Below are positions 31,299 to 42,400 of a stretch of DNA of 64,000 bases, piece after piece. Each line of letters opens with the position of its first letter. The stretch's first letter is position 1. A program made the position numbers and the translations under genes. Origin of the DNA: Vitis vinifera. Lineage: Eukaryota > Streptophyta > Magnoliopsida > Vitales > Vitaceae. The stretch covers positions 2,119,501 to 2,183,500 of the forward strand of contig NC_081811.1 of NCBI RefSeq assembly GCF_030704535.1. Direction: 5' to 3'. The notes below the pieces were generated by a model. It was not told where the DNA came from, searched no databases, and saw nothing but the letters and a program-made list of their open reading frames with translations.

Positions 31299-33824
31299 AT
31301 GTCCCAAGGAGCTGTAAGTTTTATTTATGTTGTTGATCTGGTTGTTAGATTCGTGGGTTTATGTTGCTTTCTGCATTTTTGCAAGTTTTTAGGATCTGGG
31401 TTTGGTTTTGTGGCTGGTTGTTGGATTTTATTTTGTGGGGTTAGCTTGATATGTTAGATTTTTCCTGGTCTTGATCTGGGTGTAGTTTGGTATCTCCATT
31501 TATGAGTGTGTTGGCTGCATTTTTTTTGTGATGTTTGGATTTAAAATCCAGGGAATTTGGGGGTGAATTCTTTGTTGGTGGTTTTGCATTTGTCAATTAT
31601 TTGTAAGCCTTCTGTTGAATCTGAATCCAAATAAGCTCCAGAATGAAGGGTCATTGCTAGAACAGCTGGGTTCTTCCAGGCTCCAAAAGAATGGGGTTTG
31701 ATGGAATACTGGAAAGAGAAGTAGAATCCTACAGTCTATAGTTATTTGTAGGCTTGGACAGAATCATAGTAGAAGCAAGGTCGCTTAAAAGTTAACCCAA
31801 TTGGAGATCATGTGAATGCAGGATGGATCTGAGCTGAAACTCAACCCCATTGCAAACAATAGTTTGTTTGTTAGATCAAACCCTAATTTGATAAGATGGT
31901 ACATATATACTTGAAACAATACTATAGAAGGCGGTTTATTCGAGCAGATCGGATCTCTGGACCTGATGGTTCTTGATATCATAGTAGATGGGTCTTGTAG
32001 CGTCTACAGAAAAGAGAATGCCTGGCAGTTTGTTAATGTAATGGTATGTTAATCTTGGAAGAGATCATGTAGACCTGATCTCCTCTTGAATGGAGAGAAA
32101 CTGGCTGTTAATTTCCCTATAAATCTTTGTTCGCAAGTAGGGTTCCCATATGGGCATGGCTCTAACATGGGGTTCTTGCTACTCCTTTCCAGGCTAACAA
32201 AACAAATTCTTGTAAAGTCGTTATAGAGAACAGCAGCTGTTAACTGAATTGTGTTTTGTTACTTAATAATTCTTCTCTGCTGGTTTTCTCATGGGTGTTA
32301 TGACAACAATGTGAGAATGATTTTGTCCTCAGTGCCTGTCGTTTCGGCTCTATTCATTGTTATGCCCTTCTCAGTGACCCTTGGCCTTGGCCTCCATATC
32401 ACTTGGCTCCTTTTGTAGCTCCATAATGGCACCTGGTGTTATAATCCTTTTATGACTTATGAGTGATGTTCCTCTTCTAGTTGAAGCATGTTGTTTTTAC
32501 TGTTTAAAACTTTTTTTTTCCTTCCGACATTGTTGAGTGTATCATGAACATGTTACTTGTGATTGACATTTTTTCTCATTTATGTTACTAGATGACACAT
32601 ACTTCTTTTTGTCTTAGATTGTTTTATTGTTGTACCTCTTCATTCTATTGGTCTATTTTTTGACATCAAACCAAGTGGCTGAACCTGATAGTCAAACAGG
32701 CAAACCAGGAGTCCGTTTCTGTTAATGTTCAACGTCCAATCTCGGTTTAAAAACATTATATTTGAGTTTATCTGGGTATCTTCCTCGTGGAAAACCTATA
32801 TTATTACTCAGGGCTCTTCTGATTGTCCTCTTTCATTTCTCTCCAGGAGTGATGCCAAGAGCTTTCTTTGACAATTATTAACATATTGATGTTACTTTGT
32901 TGCAGCTCACTTTGGATATGGGGACTTTGGCTATTGACGATGATATTGCAGGCTCAGATCTTTACCTCGCCTTGGGACTAAAAGAATTGGGCAAAGGGGT
33001 TATAGGAACCCCTCGGGTTTTATTGCTTCTTTCTTCTCTTCTTGAGAGATCTGTTCAGAAAAATGAGACATTACTGGAGACAGCACAAATTAAAGATGCC
33101 ATTACAATATTTCATGGCTCAAGAGCACCCACTCTGAGTGTTCGACAATATATTGACCGCATTTTCAAGTACTCAGGCTGTAGCCCATCCTGCTTTGTTG
33201 TTGCACACATTTATGTGGACAGATTCCTTCAACACACTGATGCTCATTTAACTTCCCTCAATGTTCACCGGCTTCTAATCACAAGTGTAATGGTGGCAGC
33301 AAAGTTTATAGATGATGCGTAAGTACTAAACTCTAATTGGGATATCAAGTTAACCCGAGACTTATGCTTAACAATAGCTTAATCTATGCTGACATTTCAA
33401 CTGGGAATAGCCCTTTTACTAGAAGTGAAAAGGGGTAGGCTCAACTTTGTTGCCTTTTCACTGGGCTGGGAGCCTTTCCATGATGGTTGCTCATCCTTCT
33501 TTGCCTCTTTCATCAACTTCTCTTTCTGGGGCAGACTTTAAAAATGAATTATTCATCACATGCTTTTGCAGATTCTTCAACAATGCTTACTATGCCAAAG
33601 TGGGGGGAGTAAGCACAGCAGAGCTGAACAGACTGGAGATGAAGTTCTTGTTTAGTCTAGATTTCAGACTTCAAGTTACGGTTGAGACATTTAGGAGTTA
33701 CTGTTCACAATTGGACAAAGAAGTTGCTGGAGGGCTGCAGATTGAACGGCCATTCCAAGCTTGCGGGATTAAAGAAAGCTGGTCAAGCAAAGAGGATTCT
33801 TGTGCTTCCACAATTGCAAGATGA
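31299..33824 (+). CDS. CYCU3-1: cyclin-U3-1 (P-type cyclin, CYCP1;1)
   Basis: Plant PHO80-like cyclin, partner of A-type CDKs. Exons: 31299-31313 (MSQGA, possibly leader), 32906-33318, 33572-33824. Starting at 31299 gives 226 residues. Starting at MGTLAIDDD (32918) gives 217, closer to Arabidopsis CYCU3-1 (221), whose N-terminus MDSLATDPAFIDSDVYLRLG aligns with it, so the second start is my preference. Cyclin box: VRQYIDRIFKYSGCSPSCFV, VDRFL, NVHRLLITSVMVAAKFIDD, FFNNAYYAKVGGVSTAELN, LEMKFLFSLDFRLQV. The C-terminal GLQIERP and final TIAR also match that subgroup. The 1.6 kb intron 1 separates the leader. Convergent with DGP3. Confidence 0.9.
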
Positions 33825-35057
33825 AGATGCTCAATCATTTCATTGTATCATTAAAAACCCAAGGTTTGCTAAAATACAATCATGTTAGGATCTGGATGCT
33901 GAATACGTACCTCATGTGACTGCAACCAGTGTGCCTTAGATTTTGTGTCTTTTTCTACACTATGTGTTTTCCCTTGCAGGTTCCTACTCTTCTGATGGTT
34001 TTTCCCTCTGTGGTTTTGAGTATGTCCTTAATACAAATAATGTAAATACACAATGAGGAACTTCATTAGTAGAGAATAGATTGTTTAAATGTCTGGTTTT
34101 CGTTTCTTTGCAATCAAAATCACGCTACCCATCGTTCCAAAGAATTTTGTAAACTAGGAAATATTGGATCCATCAGCATGTAGTGTATTTACATGGTGTG
34201 GAGAGGTTGCTGATAAATCTGAGTTCTGAAAATTCTGGTTTTCATGGGAGTAGGCCACTGGCAGAGTGAAGAAAAGGGAAGAATGATCTTCCTCCAGGCA
34301 CGGTTCCTTTGCATTTGTAGCTTTTGATAGAAATTTCATTTTCAGCAACTAAATGGAATCAGACAATGAGAATGACTTGAGCTGTCTTCAATTCACTCCA
34401 CGTCTTCCCAACCAATTGGAGTGTGTCAAAGCTGGATGATGTAGACACCTTACCAAGCTGGAAGGAAGATCATAAAATGCAAAACTTCCATATGGTTTGT
34501 GTACAGGATTTTCACAAAAATCAAATTGATTCTCACTTTCTAAATATTGCAAAGAAGCAGAAAAGAATACTTATTAGGAGATGAAATTGCCAGGATATAG
34601 ATGGAAATTTTCATTTCTTACATGTGGGAGTTGGTGTAACGACAGAGTGGGCAAAGGCTATACCATATACTGTATGGACAAGGTACACCTGACAACCTTT
34701 TTCCCTCTAAGAAATTAATCACCAAAATTCTCAGTATATGACCCACATGAAAATATAATTACAACTGAGGAAAAGGACACTGTAACAATGACATACAAAT
34801 TAGGGGTACCACTCACATCATCTGGTGGGGAGGCTTGCATGTGATCTAGGAGTATGGGCCTTCCAAATCTTCCCAACCATCTCCTTAACCAATGCTCTCT
34901 CACAATGATATGGACTTGGCTTTTACTTTTAGGCACCTTTACATATATCAAGGCTTGTACACACCGTCATCCTCTTGGTGTCTTCAGACATTTCAAAGAA
35001 GCTTTCATCAGAAGAAGCCCTAGAAATCCTTGTCTTGAAAGCAAAGATCCAATGGCA
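33825..35057. other. convergent 3' region between the cyclin and DGP3
   Basis: 3'UTRs and spacer. Short frames at 34154-34348 and 34715-34951 (minus) lack protein character. The plus frame starting 34854 overlaps the DGP3 last exon on the other strand and is a shadow. Confidence 0.5.
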
Positions 35058-38000
35058 TTACCCAGGAGGCCTTTCCAATGCAATCCAACCAAATTTACCT
35101 TTTCGGAAATCTGTCAAGATGCGGAATGCTGCTTGATGAGTGTCTCCATTGAACAATTGGAGTGCGAGCTTCTGAACGAATCTGCAATTCAGAATATTAA
35201 CACTGATCAAGTAGATCTAAGCACTGAGGGAAATGAAAATATCAGGTAAACTTTTCAGTCCTAAAAAGGCTCCAAAAGCCCCAAACTGCATCCCTCCATT
35301 TGCCTTTTAAGGATAAAAAAAATTGGGTACCATACGGAGACATACATGTTACCACAGAGACCATCTGTATCAATCTTGTAACGGTTGTAGAGAGCTTTTG
35401 GACCTGGTATCAAGAAAAAATAACAACTATTACAATGTGCATGAGGAGCAAGGGGAGAAAGAGAATGCAACCAGTTGATTAATGTGGCGCCAGTTTAAAG
35501 ATATTCATCCAGTATCAGTTTTTATGTGGAACTTTTTCACATGAACTGAAAAATATTTCCTTGAAGCATAATAATAGACTGGTGTACAAGAATAACAAAT
35601 GAGACAATGAAGCTAAAATGTACAAACCTACAGCTGGAATCCTTGTCAGCATCTGTACAAGAATTGCAGCAACGTCAGCAACATCATACGATCTCTCCCC
35701 AATGTCATCACATATTGCTAGCTTTATTGCAGCTGACTGATCACTAATCCGCATTGGAATTATGCCAGGAGAGTCTAGCAACTCCAAATCTTTCCCAAAT
35801 TGAACCCATCTTTTTGAGGAATGAAAAAGATACAGCCAAAAAGTTTATATGTTAAATTTCTTCTTTATATTGATCTCAAATATCATAATTTTTCTTTCTT
35901 ACTTAGAAGAGAGAGAGAGAGAGAGAGAGATTCTTAAACCCTCCAAATTTGAATTTTTCATGTGTTAGGAGAATATAGAAGACAGTTTCAAATATGCAAC
36001 ATTTCCGTTTTAGTTCCAGCAACTGCTCATATTTCTTCTATTTTTGTATCTACCATGGATATCCAAGTGACGAGAACAATTATACATACTTCAGTTGTCT
36101 TGTAACACCTGGTCTGGGAGCTGCAGGACACATTCTCCTCTTCAGCAACCGATTTATCAAAGATGATTTCCCCACATTTGGATACCCAACTATTCCGGCT
36201 CGAACCTGTCAAAAAATAACCTTTACAAACAATATAATGAAACATTTTGTAGTGTACCACAATCTAGGTTTAAAAGATGTAGTGAATGACAAGATTTTCT
36301 GATGAAAATAACCCATATCTCTCACTCTTAGTTCTCTTTTGAAAAACCTGAACCTAAAATGCATTTTTTTCAAAATAGTCTCACAAGGTCTACCTTGACA
36401 TAATTCGATGGGGACTGCCCCTGGGGTTTGATCACTCCCTAACCATGAACCCCCAAACAAATTGTTTCATTACTTTTAATGCTACAGAAAGTAGAACTAT
36501 AAGAATATAAGTGCTCAATATTTTTCACAGGACGAAATGATGAAGCATGTAATGTAATACTAAACAGAATGGTAAGTCAAGCATTCAAAAAGTGGATCCA
36601 AATACTAGAGTTCACAAAAAACTCACTGGACGAGGCAGTAGTCCTTTGGCTCTTCGTTTAACATTCACACCAGAAGCCAATGTCTTTGCTAATCTACTTA
36701 ACTTCATGCTTCCCTGCTCTTCGCCCAAGAGTAGTCATTTTCTGCTATGATATTTAAAGTACCAAAATCTGAAGAAATAAATTATCTAATTACCATTCCA
36801 AGTTGCCCATTAGAAAAAACAACTTTAATTCCTTGCATCGCATAATATGTTGCCCAAGCATTCCGATCTTCAGTTGATATCATGTCTTCTCTATTCAAGA
36901 CTAAAATTCTTTTCCTATTACCAAGCCAAGATTCCATCTATTCAAATACATAAATAGAGTAGTTAAGATATATGAGAGGTTTTATATCATCACTCCTAAC
37001 AGTAGCGTTCAGATGACAGATATAATCATGTTTCAGAATTATATACAAACCACAATGAACGGTTTTCTTCTATATATTACTTTTGTCCTTTTTTGGTAGA
37101 TTCACTTCATGAAAATATAGTAAACCCTATTTTCCTCATTTTATTAAACATATTGCACCTTAGTTGACCACGTGTTATGATACATTACGCTATTTGCTAA
37201 GGACTTCTAATGTGTATAAGGACTTGTGCAATGTATAGTTCATATAGAAATAAATATAATTTTTTCCACACATGGCTTATGCCCCACTTTCCTCAAACAG
37301 GCTTCGATTAAGCTCATATGCAAACATCCCAAATAATGGCTACACTTTCCTTCAAAAGGCTTGATTTAGGTCGTAGACACATATCCAAACATCCCTTGGT
37401 AAAGTCCATATCCAACAGCAAAAAAAATACATAACCTTACCTGTGGATGACTCGTGGATAGAGGAATTCTTGCATCCTGCACCTCAATCACAACATCCAT
37501 CAGCTTCAGTTGTTCTTTGAGTTCTTTTTCTGTTTTTGCAATATGCCCAGGATACCACTGTCCAATTGCCAGTAACAATAGATGCGCAGCAGTACAGATG
37601 ATCAGTTTCAGACTATGAAAATCTCTATGAAACAACCATCGAATAAGATCAATTCTACAAACTCACACCTGAATAGGGCGCAGTTTTTTTGTCCAATGGT
37701 AAAGATCAGCATCTAGATTGGTCCAATAACTTTCTTCTGAGATGTCCTCAAAAGTTCTATTGGAACTGACACCCCCATTTACATACTGGCCATGAGATTT
37801 TCCACCAACAATCTGCAATAGTTTCATCAACAATTATACAATAACAAAAACCCTGAAATCTTAACAATCTGGGTTAAGCTACATAAATTCTTGTAACAGT
37901 GGGCGTGCTATAGCCGAGAAAACAGTGGAAAGTAAAAAAAAATGATTACGTCATCTGAGTTGAGAGTTTGCTATAGGGAAAACCTCCAATATTTTCCGGC

Positions 38001-38189
38001 GTTTTCCCAGCAACCAAACATAGCATAGATAAAACGAGTTAGGGTTGATAATCTTACCTGAATGGTGGATGAGGAGGCAAGATGAGGTGTCGCAGCGAGA
38101 GCCGTTGTTGATGGTTTGATTTGGGAGGGAAGAACATTCCCTGAGAGCGTAGGGTTTGGCATCCATACTCCACAGAGCGCAACCGCCAT
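35058..38189 (-). CDS. DGP3: DAR GTPase 3, chloroplastic (circularly permuted YlqF/RbgA-type GTPase)
   Basis: Plastid relative of bacterial ribosome-assembly GTPase RbgA; function in plastid ribosome biogenesis inferred from family. Nine exons (minus): 38058-38189, 37669-37812, 37441-37557, 36794-36937, 36627-36713, 36090-36205, 35628-35809, 35336-35403, 35058-35171; 367 residues, Arabidopsis At4g02790 about 372. Residues 1-44: likely transit peptide. [13 protein letters not shown] (93-105), DAR motif (120-122), G4 NRED (146-149), G1 GYPNVGKSS (215-223), G3 DSPG (259-262): the permuted G4-G1-G3 order typical of the family. The C-terminus ends [13 protein letters not shown] chose the exon 9 acceptor at 35172 (TTCAG|AAG) because it keeps phase and the conserved KLALQLF. 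Confidence 0.94.
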
Positions 38190-39458
38190 AGTTGATTCTT
38201 GCTACTCTGGCTCAGAGGAGTGCATTCTCTTATCCCTTCCTCGCCAAAAACGACATCGTTTTCTATTATGTCAGATTTTGATTTAAAATGTACTACAATT
38301 TAAGGCACTGTTTGGAAACACTTCTTTGAATTCTATTTTTTTTTTTAAATTGATTGTTAACTCCTATCAAGTCGGTTTAAAAATGGATTATTTGATTAAA
38401 AGTTAGGAATAATAGATTAAAAGGGATGAAATCATCCCCACCTTGAAAAACTAATCCTTTGCATTTTTTCAACCTAAAAAATATTTATTTTGGACAAAAA
38501 TGTTATTTTTTTTCTTTTATAAAAATAACCCTTTATTTTAAAACACACATGTAAATAATAAAAATATTAAAATATATTTATATCAAAAATAGGAGATATT
38601 AGTTTTACAAATTTGAGATCTTTTCATCAATTTTGATCAATTAATCCAAAAAGTTACCGAAGAATTCAATTACCTTAGATTTTAAAAATAAATTATAACC
38701 ATGTAAGATATGTTTAAATGAATCTAGGAATTCAATATTTGAATGATAGGAATGATAATGAAAAATAAATAAAATAAATTGATAATAATACTCTTACATA
38801 TTTTAAAATATTTTTTTAAAAAATAATAATTATTAAGAGTTTTTTTTTAATAAATAATAAAACTAAAAAAATAATCTTATTATAGAATGAAAAGGCATTG
38901 AGACATGATGAATGAAATCTAAATGTAAGATAATAATTTTAGATAATTTTATATTTTCTTATAAGACGAATGAATAAAAAAAATTGAAAAACTATTTATG
39001 AATTGAAATCACACTTAAAAGCGATATTGGATTTTTACCAAAATCATTTTTGATTCTATTCTCATTTTCATAAAATTTATCCAAGCATGATAAAATAAGA
39101 CGTCCATTCCCATGTGCCAAACACCTGCTAATAATCATGAATGAAATTATTTTTCATTTTCATTCCCATTCTTTTTCCCCTCGTTCCAAACATAACCTTG
39201 AGTAGTACTATTCTACCGATTAGGGTTGAAATTAGAGCTGGCGAAAGGATGAAGAGAAAGATAGTGGTTTCAGCGATCGGTAAAAATCTTGAAAACAATG
39301 AAAAAGGGAAAAAAAAAATCAACAAAATGAGTAAAATTATTTAACATAAAACAAGGATGGTTATCATCTAAGAGACTGGGATTTAAACAATCAAGATAAG
39401 CGTATTACATTCCAAAAGAAAGCCGTTAGGCGTTAGGGGGTTAACAAGTATGGAATTT
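38190..39458. other. spacer between DGP3 and LSM2
   Basis: 38190-38290 is the DGP3 promoter side. 38310-39220 is AT-rich and holds transposon ends, including a family-C MITE. No gene; overlapping frames at 39128-39344 are chance. Confidence 0.5.
38725..39128 (-). mobile_element. MITE, family C, reverse orientation
   Basis: Right end CATTCCCATGTGCCAAACACC is the reverse complement of the left end of the element at 60268 (GGTGTTTGG.ACATGGGAATR). The interiors also share TATTTTCTTAT(A)..GAATGAAT and ATAAAATTTATC words. Left boundary approximate. Confidence 0.5.
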
Positions 39459-42400
39459 TTAGCCACCTCGAGCTTCCCTTCTGGTGGCGTCATGCAACAG
39501 CTCAATGTCGACTCCCTCTGGAGGCAGTTGAACATATCTCACCACTGATCCTCTTATGAAACAATTCCTCACCGATAGCTGTCATTCAGGATAATAAGTT
39601 GTTATTACATCCATGAACGTGATTATCATCAACCATGTATAGAAGAGGCACAATAGGCACAATATGAAGTGAAAAATAAAAGCTTAACAAAGGAGAGTAA
39701 TTTTGTCAAACCTTCCTTTGCCTCGAACCATCCATCTCGGTGAGCGGTCTTTCACTAGATCTATAGAAACCAAATACATCCCAAGAATTGTTCATACCGA
39801 GCCACAACTTGCTAGTTCATTTTATCAAATGAATTAGGATGTCATTGATTGATGTTTCACTAACTTTATAAAGACCTCATGAACAGATCTATGCTTAGGG
39901 GATCTTCTCCCAGGCACAAGTATCCTAAATTTCTTTAGCAAGGAAGAGATCCAAGTTCTCTCAATGCATAAGGAGTTGTAAAATAATCGCACTTGAAAAT
40001 TGGCCTTATCAACCCCCTCTAAAGTAAACTATCCTCCCCTGCTACTTGCAATCTCAGAGTGTAAATTAATTCCATAAACTGATCCACCTTTCCCATCTTC
40101 GAATCCTCAAGATATCTACCAAAGTGATGATTGTTGGCTTTCATCTCCCTTGCCTCCTGCAAATCTATCACTATAGCATTCCTAATCGAGGCTAACCTAA
40201 AGAGTAGAGGGAAAGCGTCTTTTAAGGAGCATTCTCCAACCCATCTACCCAACCAAAATTTGGTTCTAAAGCCACCCTAAATCTTTCTTTTCTCAAAATC
40301 TATATCTTTATTGGCAATCAAGGTTGCATAAAAAATTTGTCCACCCTATACAAATGCATTTTGATGCTCCAACAACACCTTATCAATCACCATTTTCAAT
40401 TTGTTCCAAAAAATTTTGCTAGGAGTTTATAAAAGCTCCCAACAAGGCTAATTTGCCTAAGATCATTAATGTCTTTTGCCTTTTCCTTACTAGGAATAGG
40501 AACAAATTCTTTCAAATGTAATTCCTTAAGCTATGTTTGGTTCTAGAAAGTTTGAAAGAAAATGTGACAAAAAGAGAATAGAGAGGAAAAGTAAAGTAAA
40601 ATAGAAAATAAATTATTTTTATATGCTATCCTAAACTCTTTTCACTTATTTAACTCTTCTATATAAAATTAAATAATTTAAAATATATAAGTTTTTAACT
40701 AATTTTAATTATATTTTACTTTTCTTTTGTATTTTCCATAATAAAACCAAACATGAAAAAATCATTTTCCTTGACAATTTTTTTTTTCTTTTCATAGTAC
40801 TTTTTGGGAACTAAACATAAGCTTAGACTATATTTGGTTGACTAGATATAACATGAGATGGGATAAGAGAGGGGATAACATATTCTATGTCATGTTTAAT
40901 TGATAATGAGATAGGATAAGTAATATCCTATGTTCAACCAAACATGAATAGGATAGGTGGTGGGCTATACTATCCACCTTTTTTTTTATATCCTTCATAC
41001 ATGAGATATGTTAATACTAAGTTAAGGTATAAAATATATATATCTCATGTATGATAAATTTATTTATTTTTATCATTTTTTTTATTTTTTATATTACTTA
41101 TTTTGAAAAATAGAAAAATTAATTAAAAAATTAAATTTGTGGTTAAAAAAAATTAAGAATATTTATAAAATAATACTAAAATTATTTAATATATATTATT
41201 TTTATATATTGCATAACATAATGTAAAAAAAAATTATTTATAGATTTTAAATATTCTAATCATAAATCTTGTTAAACATAAAATAAATTTCGTATTTTTT
41301 TTAATAGCAAATATTGGAATGCAATACAATATTTATTTTAAACAAATATCAAACATTGAAAAATAATATATATTCCATTTCATTATTTTTTTTCATTTTT
41401 CAAACAAAATATAAATATAACATAACATATTTTACTGCAAATACTACCTTAGGATATACATATCCTATCTTATCCAACCAACCAAACATAACCTTAAAAG
41501 ATTCCATCACCTCTCTTTTCACTATAAGCCAACATAACTTCCAAAGAGCATTGAGAAGCCATCTAAGCCACATACTTATCTTGCCCCATCTTGTTAAATC
41601 ATCCACCCACCTCCTCCCTAAAAGGGTCATCTACACTTTCCTTATCTATTGTTAATGCACTTGGATAAATTGCCTCCATATCATGTTCTAGATTGGGGAT
41701 TCTCAAACATAGATTACAAAATGACAAGATCAAACCCTTCAACTCAGCATCCTCTAAAAGCTAAGTTCCATTCACTTCAAGTGTGCTTATAAAATTGCTT
41801 CTCTAATGAGCATTAGTCATTCAACAGAAAATTTCCATGTTTCTATCCTCTTCCTCTTCAGCCATAAAACCTTTGATTTCTATCTCCACAAGGTTTCTTC
41901 TACACAGGCTAGAAGACTGTACTCTTTTAGCAATATTTTATTCCTCTTGTCCTCCTCAAACAACAAACTTTGCCTTTCTTTAGTATCTTAATATCTTGTT
42001 TAGAATTGATACTTTCTAGAAGAACACATTGCTAAAGACCTCACTATTCAATATCTTTATATAATCCTTCAAGGCCTGCAACTTCTTAACAAGCACAAAA
42101 CTGGGACCATCTCGAAACTCATAATTTCTTCTACCAACACTTGACTAAGTCCCCAAATCCTTCAACTTTTAGACACATGTTTTCCAATATGAAAGAAGAC
42201 TCCCCTAGTTTAACATCCACATGATCAAGCAAGATATGGGGGTGATTTGATATCAACCTTGGTAATAAGTGCAGAGATACAAAAGAGGAAGGCACCTCCC
42301 AATTGTCTGATGGCCATCCTACCCTCCACTCCAAGTGAAGTCACCTTCTACTAGAAGGTGGGTTGACGAACTCAAACTCCCCAAGGACATCCCTCATGGT

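Larger units (their letters stand above)
39620..42360 (-). mobile_element. truncated L1-type LINE in LSM2 intron 2
   Basis: Degenerate, minus strand. In order: a piece following the endonuclease domain (about 42334-42130: LLPRLISNHPHILLD.., ILENMCLKVEGFGDL, the L-DRF..SDH-PI and FRFENMWL motif region); then reverse transcriptase (about 40510-40310: PIPSKEKAKDINDLRQISLVGSFYKLLAK with a stop soon after); then the linker before the zinc-finger domain (40252-40019: WVGECSLKDAFPLLFRL). Several stops and shifts; the middle is replaced by MITEs at 40526-41496. Left boundary approximate. Confidence 0.75.
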
